Shown piece after piece: positions 1 through 12,331 of a stretch of DNA of 64,000 bases. Both the position numbers and the translations under genes were made by a program. Under the pieces are notes generated by a model, which was not told where the DNA came from, did no database searches, and was given only the letters and a program-made list of their open reading frames with translations. The DNA is from Ephemerocybe angulata (lineage: Eukaryota; Basidiomycota; Agaricomycetes; Agaricales; Psathyrellaceae), in contig JAACJK010000109.1 in the NCBI GenBank assembly GCA_013368325.1, forward strand, positions 1,302,001 through 1,366,000, given 5' to 3'. Position 1 is the stretch's first letter; every line of letters starts with the position of its first letter.

Positions 1-166
1 GCACCTGCTGTCACTATTAGAGAACCTATATGTTATGCATTATGCTTTCACCACTCGCACTATCACTCGGCGTGGGCGACCAAACAGTGCCCGACAGGTT
101 GGAACGGTATGGTGAAGTCCAAAGTCGTCACTCAAGCATAGGGGCGCGAGAATCAATCCTCGGGAG

Positions 167-2048
167 ATGCCAGGAGATGCCTCACTTTTGGGAGAAACCG
201 TATCTGATTTGACGCGAACTCTGAATCGATCTCCTTCCTCTACAACAAGTCCGAGTATACTGTCCGCTACCAGTATGAAGGACGATCCCTCTGGCTTTGT
301 CAGCCTCTCCTTCGAACTATACCTCAAAATATTTGCAGAACTCGATGGACGCGATCTTATCAGGCTAGGCAAGGTAAGCGCCCAACAGCACCCGCCCTCG
401 TCCCCCTTGAGCGATAATCCCCGCGTCTTTGCTAGACATGCACGACCCTACGCGAGGTCACGCAGCAGAGGAGGGTCTGGGAGGACGCCCTAAGACTCAC
501 ATGCCGCAGACATGAACTCTTCGAGCCATCGTACTCAATCGATACGATGGGCCTCAAAGAGCTCCAGCTTGCTGCTCTTGGTCCTTGGGTTTGGCACAAC
601 AAGATTCACAAGGCAGGGCGAATGGGCCGCGTACTGAATCCGTTGGGCAACAAGCAGTTTCAATGGTGCACCCCGAGATCCCGCTGGGACAGCGTTCCGA
701 TAGATGCTGCCGAGTTGCTTCTCATTCCCGGAGGTCGATATCTCGTTACCATTTCCACCGGCATGGGTGTTGAAGAGGCTCGAAGGTTCATTTCTTTATG
801 GGACCTAGGAGGTTCTATGGAGACGCCGCTCAGTATAGTGGAAACATCATCTCAAGGCCGATGCAGCCTTCACGGGCCCGAGCTGGTTTCTAGGAGCCTG
901 AGGTTTGTTGTACAAATCATTCGGGAAGGAACAAGGTTTGTCTCTTCGTTGATTCTCAAACAGTGGCCCACCTGATAATGGGTCTTATACGATTACTGCC
1001 AGAGTTCTCCAAGTCTACGAAGTTGGCCCTCTTCCAGAAGTTGCCAATCTCCGACTCCTTGACGAACTCTCGTTGGTTCCTGGAGAAGCGGGGGACACCA
1101 TATGCACCCTGTCATCCAGGAATTGCATTCAAAACGGCAAGATTTTCTTCAGGCTGACATACCGAGATGGGAATCGCCGCCAACCCTTTTTCGTTTGGGA
1201 CTTCAAGTCATCCCACCTCGTTTCCTGGTTATGGGAACCATCCGAAGTCATGATCTTGGAGGTGATATATCCCTTATCCCATGCTGCATCATCCAAGTTC
1301 TCACTGCAGTTTCCAGACTACTTTTACCCAAAGCCACGTTATCGCCTTCACGAAGGATAGTGTGGTAGCTTGGGAAGTGCCTAGCGTGGAGCATTGGGCG
1401 AGTTCAAAGTTGACCATGAAAAAGGGAAAACACACGGGAAAACACACAGTTGACCTTCGACCGCGCTTTCGCATCGACTACTCCGACAAACGACCCGGCT
1501 ATTCAAACTCGGAATCGATCCAGATTTTCCTAACGCATCAGTGGGGAGAGAAGGGTCCTTGTTCTCCCATCATAGTTGCCCTCGCTATCACAGAAGTTCA
1601 CCCAGTTACTAGTGGTCCAGGGATCACTAGCGACTACATGTTGTGCCGGCTCGACATTAAAGACAACTTCGCAGGGGCCTCCCTGTCTTCGATTTCAAAC
1701 ACCCACCACAAACGTCAGCATATCTCCGACACACCGAACATCCTACAGAATGCCACAATGGGGTTCACCGCTCCTTTCTCGACGACTTTGACAGGGCACT
1801 TTGGGTCGAAGTTATTCTCCTGCGCGATGGAGTCGACCGGTGAAATTGAATGGTGTTCAGCGGCGGCGTCCGCTACAGAGGACGTCCGAGTCGCCTTGCT
1901 TTCGAACGTATCTCAAGGCAGAATGGTCTCTGGTTGCTATTGGGCGTTGCACGATGGTGGAGACCCCAATCCATATGTAGAAGAAGAGGAGGAATCAGAC
2001 GACGAGGAAGGGGGCGCAGGCTGCTTTCACATCCTTGACCTTTCTTAG
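167..2048 (+). CDS. F-box protein with a long agaricomycete-type C-terminal region
   Basis: Predicted exons are 167-373, 436-902, 964-1261 and 1317-2048, giving about 567 residues. An F-box-like segment lies at about residues 40-75 (LSFELYLKIFAELDGRDLIR), followed directly across the first intron by a Leu/Arg-rich stretch with a Trp (QQRRVWEDALRL). This is the usual start of basidiomycete F-box proteins whose large C-terminal half probably forms a beta-rich substrate-binding fold. The family recruits substrates to SCF (Skp1-cullin) ubiquitin ligases; the substrate is unknown. The C-terminus is acidic, with a run of Glu/Asp just before the end. All four exons join in phase with standard GT-AG ends. 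The start could instead be the in-frame ATG at 275, which directly precedes the F-box. No close neighbour shares its function, but four more F-box genes lie further along this window. Confidence 0.8.
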
Positions 2049-3165
2049 GATCCAATACGATACAAGAAGCAGTCTATCCTTCAGATTTTGTTTCTAGTGA
2101 CATATACCTATGACTATCAAGTGTCCCGGAATATACGATGGACCCGAGACTCGAATTCAGCATCGGGCACCCCGAGGGCACCTTCTTCAACCCGAATCCA
2201 GGTGATCTCATGCCTTGCATGGTCAATTGCTCGAGTGAAGCGACTTGCGCCCAGTGCCCAATGGATGAAATTTTGGTAGTGGAGGAGCGCTCGCATGCCC
2301 TGATTTCAGCGCTCAGCTCCATGTCGTCCTTTTGAAGGGCCCTCGGGCAGCGAAGAGCATCATAGAAACCTACCAACCGAAGGAACCAATCACACTCCAA
2401 ACAGACGAGAATCCACGAGAGCTCGAGAACACAGGGTATAGAATTGAGCAAGAAATTAATACGCGGCAAGAGATGTTCGTTCGGGAATGGATACGAATAC
2501 AGGGGGATAGGGTAAGGGGTCAAATAAGTAAAAAAACTCAGGAAATGCGAAAGAGATATGCGACAATGACGAAGCGCCAAAGTGTAACTGGTAAGTATAA
2601 GGCCGAGATATGGGGAAACGGAACAGCAGACGAAGAACGGGTAAAGGTCGGGAAGATATATGTATGCATAAGTAATTGGAGTGGGTGGGGGGAGCGCAGA
2701 GAGCCGCACAAAGGGCGGATAGAAAGGATAACGGGAATAAGGTAGACAAACTGAGTCGTAAAACAACACCGGAAGATAGTGGAACGTAAGGTTATATAAT
2801 GGGAAGAGATGGATGTGTATGAATGTGTATAATACTAGACTGGTGGGGAGGAGGAAACTACAGTGCGATAATAAAACAGACGGGAGTCCGACAACAGTAA
2901 TAACAACATGACGAGAGAGAAGAGAAAATGTGGGGAAGACGAATGATCAGAAACAGGATAGCAACTATGTGAGGAAGGGACCAATGTTATGCAAAGGATA
3001 GGGGGGAATGTTTCGTACTCGGTACATAGATATATATTGCAGATTGCAGGAATGCGACGAATGCGAGAGCGGTATTGACTTAATGCGTGGACGATGTTGA
3101 ATGGGTGCATGGAGAATTGCGAAGAGACGATGGGAATAAATGATGATAGCGACACACCATCCCAT
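2049..3165. other. Convergent intergenic region, no gene seen
   Basis: This gap lies between the 3' end of the F-box gene and the 3' end of the RNA-binding protein gene on the other strand, so both 3' untranslated regions should fall here. From about 2330 to 2960 the + strand is strongly purine-rich (pyrimidine-rich on the minus strand). That bias leaves a long minus-strand open frame at 2074-2769 whose translation is compositionally odd and matches nothing I recognise, so I treat it as a by-product of the base bias. Confidence 0.6.
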
Positions 3166-6100
3166 CTAGCCGGCTCGAGTAGCCTCTACACTGTTGACGG
3201 GAGGCGATAAGGTACGATGGAAATGTTGCGAATGCAGAGATGCAAGGTCGTCAGAGCTGGATTGCTCGGGTATCGTTGGAGGTCCTCCAAAGGGCGCAAA
3301 CACCGAATTGACCCCTCCCGCCGCGGTGGTGATATTGTAAGAATAGAGGCTCGACAAGCTGCCTCCATTCGTGCGATGGGAGAAGGTGGACGAGTTTGTC
3401 AAAGAAGTTTGAGCAACGTGAGTCGCGGGCGGGGAAGTGAAGCGAGGGGGTGGCGAGGTCATGAAGGTGTTGCCGTAGTTCCCAGCAGCACCACCATCTC
3501 GACGCAAGATACCAATTGGCGTTGCCTGAGAAGGTTCGTCACCACGGAATTGCTCTTGGTGGAACGCCAGAGACTGCATCGCTTGCTGCTGCTGCGCAAG
3601 GGAACTAGTGGGGCTCGTGGCACTTGTAGGAGTCCGAACTCCTAAGGGGTTCTTGCTGTAAGAGAGGCGGATGCCGCCATGCTTGACGAGTCCATTCAGC
3701 GTGTTGCCATAGAGCTCATTGAGCGCTTTGGAAGCCGAGGTAACGTCTTCAAACTATGAACAAGTCAGAATATAATCATGGATCTAAACGAATGGGACAT
3801 ACCTCAACGAAGCACATTGGGCCATTGCTTTTTTGACGGAATGCCATCCGACGATATCCAGGCTGAACGCTGAACAGCTGACGTATGCTCTCCTCCAGAT
3901 AATCTTGAGCGAACCCGAGAGGAGGCGGCGACGTGGGCAGGTTCCCAACGTACAGGGTATTGATCTAAGGTAAATGAGATTGAGAACGAGAGATGAGGGA
4001 GAACAAGAAGTAAAAACGTACGGGAGGGTTCTGATCGACGGCATTCCTGGTGCTCGTGGAGCTGGCGCCCGAAGCGGGAGAAGGCAGCTGAGGGGAGGTG
4101 GTGCCGTTGTCCGTGTTGAGAACAAGGTCGCTCATGACCTTCGAGAGATCGATGTCGTTCTCGTCCTCGCTCATCGACCCAGGGCCGCCAATGACACCCG
4201 GACCATTCAACAAGCTCGCCTCAGACTGAGTACGATGCTCATACTGATCATCCTCGGACGCGAAGCGTGTATCATGGATGTCATCTTCAGGGGAGGTCGA
4301 TCGTTGAGAGGAGGAGCGCGAGGCAATGATACCCCCGGCATGAACGTTATCCCAGGGACCAACGGCAAGATCGTCGTGATGTTGCTGCGCCGAGTACGCG
4401 GATTGGTGGTTGATGTTGGGGGCGTTCGTGAAGGCGCTCGCCAAAAGTGGGCTCGACCCAAGACTTGTTCCAGGTTCCATAGGCGGGAGAAGCGAGACGC
4501 CGTTGAGACCGGAGTTCTGTCGAGACAAGGGAGGGGCAGCGTTCAAGGAAGGGACGGAATGGAAAGCGTCGAAAGCATTTGAGCTGCTTCGAAGGCGATC
4601 CTTCTCCTTGCGCCGACGCTCCTCATCCTCAGCACGTTCACGGGGACCACGAGTGGGCGGTCCCTGTCCAACCGCGTTCGGGAAGCCCATCGCGCTGTAG
4701 ATGCTCGATTCCCTATCTCTCCTGCGAGTATCATCGTCGTCACGGTCCTTGCGAGGATGGAACTCGGATGCGTAGCCCGAGCCAATGCCGTTCGTCACGG
4801 CATGGACATCACGCTGAAGCTGATCACGCCAGTTGCCCCCAGGTGGACGAGCCAAATCGATAGGATCAGCGCGGGAGTACGAGTCGCTAGGAATGGCATA
4901 TGCATCCGGGATGTGGGAGCCGGCGTTCAATCCATTGGGATGCGAGGGGTTTTGCATCTGTTGGTTCGAGCTAGGGGTAGTCGTAGGGAGAGCAGGACCT
5001 GCTACTGGGCCCACGCCACGCTTCGTATGGAGGTTCTTCTTCGCCATCTCGGCCTTGAGGACCGCCCCCTTCTCGATATCGACACGTCGACCTTGCAGGA
5101 TGTCACGAGCTTCCAGAGCAGCATCACGTGACTTGAACTTGGCAAACCCAATGATTTGCTTTCGCGGCGCCAGGTTTCCGTTGGCAACGAAATGGGGATT
5201 GTTGTCGTCTCCCGGGGCAGCTGGCCAGGATGACATGGTGCCATCTCTTCCACCATCGACAACAACGCCACCCTGATTCACCGTGACCAGATTGTACGGG
5301 TCGTTGGGACCACTGTAACCCTGGAAGCCACGAGCGCCGTAGGCAGTATACTCTTTGTTCGGGATCTTCAAGGTCGCCGCTTCGAACCCCGGGGAGAAGG
5401 TGAACATGTTTTGGAATTCACGTTCCTGGAAAAACAATGAGTGAACGAATCTTGAACAAAGAGCTCTAAACGTACCTGCATGTCTTCGGGGAACCCGACG
5501 ACGAAGATCGTGGAGATCTCCTCGTGGCCTGAGCTGTTCGTCGCGGGCGGTGCATTAGGGGTGTTCACGGAAGGAGCTGGAGGGGCGGGATTGCCACTGT
5601 TTCCCCCTGCACCGATGGGAACGTGAGGCCCGTACGGCGTTTGCGATGTGAGCTGGACCCCACCAGAATATGGAGGGCCGTTCACAAACTTCCCGTGGGT
5701 CTGCTGCTGAACCATGGGCCCATTGGATTTGGGATTGTTGTGGTGGGAAAGAAGGGACGCCGCATTGGTGTTGTAGCCCTCCAGATAACCCTTGTGCCCG
5801 CCGTTGCCGAAATCAAAGCTTCCGTGGGGTGAGTCGAAACTGCCCATGGGTGATGTAGTTTGTGACGGGTACATGTCGTTGGAAGGCGGATAGTAGCCGT
5901 GCGGATCTCGGAACGATTGGGGAGGAGGGCGGTTATTATTGGGGAAAGACGTGAAGGAGGAGCGATAGTTATTGTTGGCACCAAAGCCGTTGAGCTTCCC
6001 CCCGTGAGGAGGGAGCTTGTTCGTTTCGTACTCGTTAGGGAAGTCGGGTTGCATATTCATGTTGTTGGAGTGGCTGTACAATCCGGGTTGGATACTGTGG

Positions 6101-6408
6101 ACGCTGTAGGATGGATCTTGTAGTTGATGGAGAATATGCTGATGGTGGTCGGCTGGCGAGTCCGAACGTAGGTAATGCTGATGCTGGGATTGCAGAGAAA
6201 TGGGATATGCTATGGATGAAGAGCTTGACGATGTATCCGATGGGGCCTTGAAGGACGAGGGCCCTTGTCCGTCGGAGTCAACAGATGAGTGGGTAGGTTC
6301 GGCGTCTGCCTGTTCGTCAAGAGAGTCAAGAAGCGACCTGTTGATGAAGTCCTCGTCCTGCTGATGAGACGATGGGATAGTGAGTGTTGTGGCCGCCAGA
6401 GTGGGCAA
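3166..6408 (-). CDS. scw1: Scw1/Whi3-type RNA-binding protein with two RRM domains (5' end unresolved)
   Basis: Predicted minus-strand exons are 6408-5476, 5425-4022, 3964-3803 and 3753-3166, about 1,028 residues. The first RRM starts near residue 299 ([13 protein letters not shown]) and is split by an intron; its RNP1-like strand is IIGFAKFKS. The second RRM starts near residue 781 ([14 protein letters not shown]) and ends with [18 protein letters not shown]. The rest is low-complexity Gln/Asn/Ser/His- and Pro-rich sequence, as expected for Whi3/Scw1 proteins. In yeasts these bind mRNAs and act in cell-cycle entry (Whi3) or cell-wall integrity and septation (Scw1). Residue 1 at 6408 is a TTG codon with an in-frame stop just upstream, so the true N-terminus probably comes from an unidentified upstream exon or an internal ATG. 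A minus-strand ATG frame at 6871-6461 is a possible but unconvincing source. Confidence 0.85.
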
Positions 6409-8537
6409 GTTGTGTGCGTGTTAAATATACAGAAAAAAGTTTTGTCGAGTCAGGAAATATTCAGCACATCAACAGGGAGACGTCGAGGAGACTAGCGAAG
6501 ACTGTGTGAGCCGAATGTATGTCCTGGCGTGGTATAAGCCAGAGATGGAGGGGGTCAGCGATAGGGGGGACGAGGAGCGCGTTGTTAATGGGTTTAGGGC
6601 GACGCGTGGGACTGGTTGACGACGACGAAGGAGATCCGCAGCGGCTGGAAACGATGGAGTCACGACAATATAGGGCGCCGAGGACGTCGTAGACAGCGAG
6701 CTCGAGGGCGGACGACGACGAGCGGGGCTTAGGGGAAGGGGGCGTCGGGGAGCGATCGAGGGAGTTTGTGATGAAGGAAGTCGGACGGTCCCGAGTTTGG
6801 AGTGTCACATCTAAATCGCATAACAATTTCCTCCAAACACCCCCACACTCCCTTTCCCACGCACAGGCCATTCAACAACCTGAGTAAACCTAACCTTATT
6901 TTCACGTGATCCGACGCTTTTCATTGGCTGCAGCCCATCACTCGACGCGCAGAAAGGAAGGACAATGAGCACACGGCGTCGAGCCCCTCCATTGTCCGTT
7001 GTCCGGTGCCAAACACGCTGGCCAACGGCCCTGGGGGCAAGAGGGCGAAGTATATGTGACGCAGAAGCCGAGCAGGCGCTGGGGGTCGGGAGAAATCGCA
7101 ATGGGGTCGCTCAGTGGCTCAGCGGACGTCGAGGCTGGAGAGGCCAGGCTTTGGGACGCTGTTTCGATGCATGGTATTGGTGCGTTGACGGACGGTCTGT
7201 GTTCTGAGCTGGGAGCAAGAAAGCAACGTTGTGGTGGAAGGCAAGTTGTGGCACGGAAGAAAGGGCCTGTAATGCGAAAAATGCATAGCGACCCTAATTG
7301 TGACGCAAAGACAAGACACGCTTGCTTGGCATGTGTCGCAATATTTATAAATAATGGTATTCTTTTAGCCCTTACGGGAGTTCTCCAACGCTGATTGCCT
7401 CCAGGCCGCCGCGTTCATACTAATTACGGCCCGCATACGCGTTGGAGTCCCTGAAATTACACCGAATTCTCGTCATAAACACGGCTTCTAATTAACGAGT
7501 ATGTACCATGCGGTGAAGCCATGTCGGGTAGGACTCCTCGAGGAGGAGCAGGCGATGAGCGACAGAGAGAATAGGGAGAGGGGACCATATCATTTTACAT
7601 TTTACATGACCATGCCCGGGGAGAGGAAACCTATCCGGAATTGGGTGTCCTGTAATCGCGCAAGGACTTGAGTAATGCTTCATCCCCAAGTTGCGAATGC
7701 AAACACAGGAGATTACATGGCAGGAGGCTACACGACGGGTTAAAGAAATCACTACAGCACGACCCACCTGAAATCCAGGAAGCGCATAGCACTTTCGACG
7801 TTCGAGCTTCAGTTGAGCCTTCCAGAGGATCCACATACGACGCCGGCCTCCCTTCACATAGCTATGCCGAGACCAGGAGCATGGAGAGTCGTAGAGCATG
7901 GGGAACAGAAATTCTGTAAGCATAATGTTGTCAGGTTCCGCTGCGGAGAACGAGAAGGTCGCAAGAGTCCGTACCTCCCCGGACGATAGGGAACACCGAG
8001 TGATGTTCTGATTAGATGACGACAGAATAGCATAGCAGGACACTCGCGCCCTTCTACCTTTTGACCCGCCTAGGGCATGGGTGAAGAGGGAAATTGAGAG
8101 CATTGGGGGGTTCGAGGCGTTGGTTAACATATCTGCAATAGATAGATGGTTAGACTGTGTCAACGACAAAGGTAATCAGGATTCACCATGATTAGCAAAC
8201 GGGAAGTGCAGGCATAGGTAGTAGTGAACACATGGTGGATATACTAAGGCCAAGGGGAAGGTATCAATGGTGTATAAATACAATGATAGAAACGATTCTC
8301 AATCCGATGCGCCCGAGAGGTATAGATAGAAGAGTACTTGTAAGGGTTGCCCATCTAAAAAAATCCAAGAGAACTCGATGGGAGTTAAAAAAACAAATAG
8401 GTAAGGATCACCTCCGAAAGTGGAAAGCGGCCAACTCGAAAGCTGCACTAGATAGGATAGATTCAAAAGTCATGAAATTGTCGTAACGCAGCCATAAATC
8501 ATCCAGAAATCAAGAAATGCCCGTCCATCACCGTCCC
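6409..8537. promoter_or_regulatory. Long upstream region of the scw1-like gene, otherwise empty
   Basis: This 2.1 kb stretch separates the scw1-like gene from the next minus-strand gene. The part next to scw1 is CT-rich on the gene's strand, as in fungal promoters and 5' leaders. It contains a palindromic CACGTG core (6903-6908, context TCACGTGAT) and an inverted CCAAT box (6923-6927). A telobox-like AAACCTAACC sequence lies at about 6887-6896. Beyond 7100 the sequence is AT-richer. It holds only a weak minus-strand open frame (7492-8169) that begins with TTG and resembles no known protein. I see no convincing gene here. Confidence 0.5.
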
Positions 8538-9134
8538 TCAAGTCGAAGCGAAGTTAACGAACCATGGTCCAAAGTCTGCACCGAACCCAAAAGTCCACCA
8601 ACCGTCCCCGAAGCCCTCTACACCCACCAGAAGCGCGATCCCAAGGTAGATTCCAACCGCACATAGAAGTGCCTCGCAGAACCTCCACCGCGCGCGACCG
8701 TCCACGATCCTCCGTTCCGTGTAGAACGCATACGGCAACAGCATCTGCTGATCGGTCAGAGGCGTGGGCCCGAAGTGGTACTGAGCCCCGCTGTTAGGGG
8801 GAGGTAGCACCAGCACGGGCACGCCTTGCTGGTATGCCCCAGCCGGGAACGGACTCGGGCCTTGGTACCCTGGCGTAGCGCCGTAGTACGATGTCCCATG
8901 GTGAGGATACGGATATGCAGGATGTGGATGAGGCACGGTAGACGAGTTCGAGGAGGAGGATCCGGATTGCTGGGCGTTCAGGGCTCCCGATGGGCCTGCG
9001 GGATTGTATTCGGAGTAAGGTGGCGGAGGTGCATGTGTTCCCCCAGGGTTGGGATTCGGGTTCGGATTTGGAAGGGCCGTGCTGCTAGGATTTCCCTGCT
9101 GATGGGGGTAGCTCGATGAAGGGTTCGAAGACAT
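8538..9134 (-). CDS. Small Pro/Tyr/Ser-rich protein with PPxY motif and one C-terminal membrane segment
   Basis: This is a single-exon gene of 198 residues starting at an ATG (9134). I do not recognise the family. The N-terminal two thirds is disordered and rich in Ser, Pro, Asn, Gly and Tyr, with an (NP)n run near residues 22-30 and a PPPPY motif at about 36-40. PPxY motifs bind WW domains such as those of Rsp5/Nedd4 ubiquitin ligases. Near the C-terminus a hydrophobic stretch (about residues 155-172, core LLCAVGIYLGIALLVGV) is flanked by Arg residues on the N-terminal side and looks like one transmembrane helix. It is followed by a Trp/Phe/Gly-rich tail. A tail-anchored or single-pass protein with a cytosolic proline-rich arm is the simplest reading. 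An Rsp5-adaptor role is inference only. Confidence 0.7.
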   Translation of the reverse strand: MSSNPSSSYPHQQGNPSSTALPNPNPNPNPGGTHAPPPPYSEYNPAGPSGALNAQQSGSSSSNSSTVPHPHPAYPYPHHGTSYYGATPGYQGPSPFPAGAYQQGVPVLVLPPPNSGAQYHFGPTPLTDQQMLLPYAFYTERRIVDGRARWRFCEALLCAVGIYLGIALLVGVEGFGDGWWTFGFGADFGPWFVNFAST

Positions 9135-11252
9135 CAGAATTTAGAAAGAGGGTTCGCGGGTCGTATCCGTATGGATGGTGATCGAGGTCGTGGTGATTCT
9201 GGGAAAGGATTCCGGTAGTTGTCACAGGGAAAAGTTCGGAGGAACTGTACGATCGTAGTCGACGACACTGGAGACGACCTATATCTTGTCCTGTCGTAAG
9301 AAAGTTCGGGTTACGGGAGTAGGGAAGGGGTCGACATACAGGCTGCTTGGAGGTCGTGGACAGAGATGACGAGAAAGTCGTGGTGCAGAACAACGCCGCT
9401 CGGCAGATTCCGATGGCTGGCTGCGCCTCAGTAGCGTTCCAGAATTAGAAAGAATTGATGAACGCCTCCTAACCTGCCTTTGACGAGCCCATAATTCGTG
9501 CAAAAGTCGCCTCGACCATACCTAGGGAGTAGATATGAACGCATCATAGTGCAGGGCTGCGTGTGTAAGCTTTCAGGACCGCTGGATGCATTCTCTTCAT
9601 CTTGAGCGTGCTCAAGATCGGCAGGCTGCTGAAGACAGAGTCCATATCGCGTCTATTTTTAGTCCTCCTAGTAGCCCCGCAATCTGGGCTGTAGACTCTG
9701 AAGCGTTGACAGTGAAAGGCCAAGAGCTGAGCGACAGGAAACAGTCGAGCCCTGGTGTCTCCAAGGACGCAACGGGGTATTTTTTTCTCTTCGCCCAGGC
9801 GGTGCTACAGGTGCTTTCGGATGTTGTTACAATGGGCGCTCGTCTGATAGCGTCTGATCGACGCAAACGATTAACTTGAAAGAAGAAAGCAGCTGTACCC
9901 ATCAAGTGTTTCTTCCGTTATTATGAGGCCTAGATCTATGTTGGCCTGGCGGAGCTCCCAGTGCGCGTGCCTCATTTTTAATGGTGACCAACGAGCCGCA
10001 GCGACGCGTGCTTCCTCTCTCGAAGCTACAGCGGAAGGGGACTCCAATTCTCCATGGGCCACCTGAGACGCACAGACACAGGTACGTATCTAAAGGTAAG
10101 CAGGAGACGGTGAGAGAACATAAGCGGTTCTAATCTTCATGACCGCATGAAAGCATTCGCAAAATAAATCCTCACATTACTGTCACCGCCGCCACCGGAT
10201 TTACCACACGTTCTTGAAGTCGGGGTGCGTGCGCACCGAGCTCATATCCAATGTTTCGGTGTGCACTACTACCACCTATTATTCCCTTATCCACCACAAG
10301 ATCTGTTATATTTAGTGAGTCACAAGGCCAAAAGGAATAGTGCCTTCTGCTCACCCGGTCCCCGACCTCAGTACTGGGTATGATACGAGATCAGGAGTCG
10401 ATGCATGTCAATGTTATGGCTGTCTCGGTGTAGGCTATCAACAGATGAGTCTGAAGAACCCCGATGCGCAGACATGATCAGACGCAGCGGCTTCCGATTT
10501 GAAGAGACCTCCAGAGATCTGAACTTCAAAGCATGCGTCTCTGGCTCGAACGAGGTGCCGGACGAACAAGACAGCTGGGGTTATCCGGATCTGCGTCGCA
10601 ATGGAATCAGGAAGATCACATATCATTTTTGTTCTTTGAAAAGGGGCGAAAACCCAAGAAAAGGATAACAGTTTAATAGGTCAATATAGTGGGCGTTGGA
10701 GCTTGGTCGTATATCGCAGACCCCGCGTTAACGATCACCGGTCGTTGCATCATATGTGGACGGGTTCCATCAATCTCCGCATCCTATGCACTGAGAGAGT
10801 TCTGCGGTTGTAAGTTGTAACACCATTGGTCCTCATTCGTGCACTGCACAAGATCGCACCAAGTTGATGCCCCAGGGTATCGAAGACGTATCTCGCACCC
10901 CCCACAGAATCTGACAAGATCTGACGTAGAATCAGCCTAATGTCATATCCCATCGCCATCCTGTCGTCCGATTCTATATTTCGTGATAATATGAGGCGAG
11001 GTAGTGACATATACAAGAAAACTGTGAGCTCAACAATTCGACAGAACAGGAGGTCGAGACAAAGAGATAAGGTTGCTACCACACTGGCTAGGCAGCATGC
11101 TGTTAACCCGGACGAACGTCCGTACACACAATCGGGAAGAAGGCGAAAACACGAGAAACTCATCTAAGTCCCGCACCAAAGCGATCACGACTAGGCCGGA
11201 AGGTGGGTAATGGAAACGTGGGTATAAGGACAGGTATTGGTTTGGGCCACCC
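9135..11252. other. Gene-poor 2.1 kb interval
   Basis: No open frame here has family resemblance, splice-supported extension or coding-like composition. The longest frames (about 97 residues at 9586-9879 and 137 residues at 10750-11163 on the minus strand) look random. The interval should contain the promoter of the small PPxY gene on its left and the 3' end of the thioesterase gene on its right. No tRNA-like fold or repeat was recognised by eye. Confidence 0.5.
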
Positions 11253-12331
11253 TTACGTTGAAGGGGCCGTAGCGTCCGTCGAATCAGGAACTGCCTTGAT
11301 CAACCACGCTTTAATGTCTTCCAATTCCTGATGGGTGGTACTGTGACCAAGGTTTTCGTAGCGATGATACTCAAGCCCTTTCGGCGTCCCCGAGGTGTCC
11401 GCCTCTGGAATGCCCAAGGTCTTGGTGAGGAATTCAACAGAGTCCTTGGTCATCTGCATTGTGACAAGGGGGTCAATTGCTCCATGACCCCAGAAGATGG
11501 GTGTGGAGGAAACGTGAGGGCCAGCCATCTACGAAGAATGTCAATATGTATATAGTAGCGTTGTTTTTGTTTGTCGTCAATTGACATACCGATTTAAATT
11601 TGTTACGGAGAGGAAGCCACCCGCTGAGAACACAGATTCCGCCGAGCTTGCGCTCGCCAGTGAGGCCTGTGAGGATGGACATGGTGCCGCCCTGGCTGAA
11701 TCCACCGAGAATGATTCTGCCAGGCTCAATACCGTCGTCAACCTCGGCTGTTATCAATTGATTAATCGACGAGGCGGACTCCAGCATGGCTTTCTCATCC
11801 TCTTCAGTGTTGAAACCGAAGGAGTAGATGTCGAACCTGAGGAAGGCGTTGAGCGGGAGAGAAATCAGGGGCTCGTCACATCCTTACCACGAGGGCATTT
11901 CGATGCCCATATTGGCTGTCACAGTGCGGATAGGGCTACGCACGACGAGTTCCATGAGCGCAGCAACGAGCGCAAGAGTGTAGCATCATCGGGGAGAGAA
12001 AGGGGCATCGAATAGTGTAAGTTAAAGGTTGCTTTAAGCTCGCTGGGCGGAGCAGGATCGTACTCACGAGTGGGGCAGCACCCATTTTACGTGGTGAAGC
12101 GCGGGGTCCTCTCTGAACATGTCTGCCAGAGGCTTGAGGCCATGTCCTGTATCGCCCAGTCCCTAAAGAGGTTTAGACGACATCGAGGTTGACAGGGGGT
12201 GGTGTGGGTCGAGCAATGAGTATGGCAGAGCACATTGCCGCCAACGAGCGACCTACATGGACGAATATGACGGTGGCCGTGTGCTTGGTTCGGGCAGGAA
12301 TAACAATCTTCTTGAGAGCGGCGAGAGCCAT
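11253..12331 (-). CDS. APT1: Acyl-protein thioesterase 1 (palmitoyl-protein hydrolase)
   Basis: Predicted exons are 12331-12257, 12162-12068, 11935-11888, 11836-11590 and 11528-11253, giving 246 residues, close to the usual 220-250. The enzyme is an alpha/beta-hydrolase that removes palmitate from cysteines of membrane-associated proteins such as Ras and G-alpha subunits in the cytosol. The family motifs are clear once spliced: an oxyanion region VHGLGDTGHG spanning the first intron, the nucleophile elbow GFSQGG, the catalytic Asp in GAIDPLV and the catalytic His in NLGHS. The segment PHSP...MPSWFDIYSFG is also typical. The gene runs head-to-head with TRM10, with 321 bp between start codons. 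All junctions keep frame, and no truncation is seen. Confidence 0.95.

Noticed and set aside
2074..2769. 231-codon minus-strand open frame
   Set aside because: It lies in a strongly purine/pyrimidine-skewed stretch between two 3' ends, and its translation is rich in Tyr, Pro, Leu and Cys with no recognisable domain.
6461..6871. ATG-led minus-strand frame upstream of the scw1-like gene
   Set aside because: I tested it as a first exon, but only a weak GTCTCC donor would join in phase and the peptide looks random. It is kept only as a possibility.
7492..8169. 225-codon minus-strand open frame
   Set aside because: It starts with TTG, has no domain resemblance and no spliced extension that improves it. 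Possible but unsupported.
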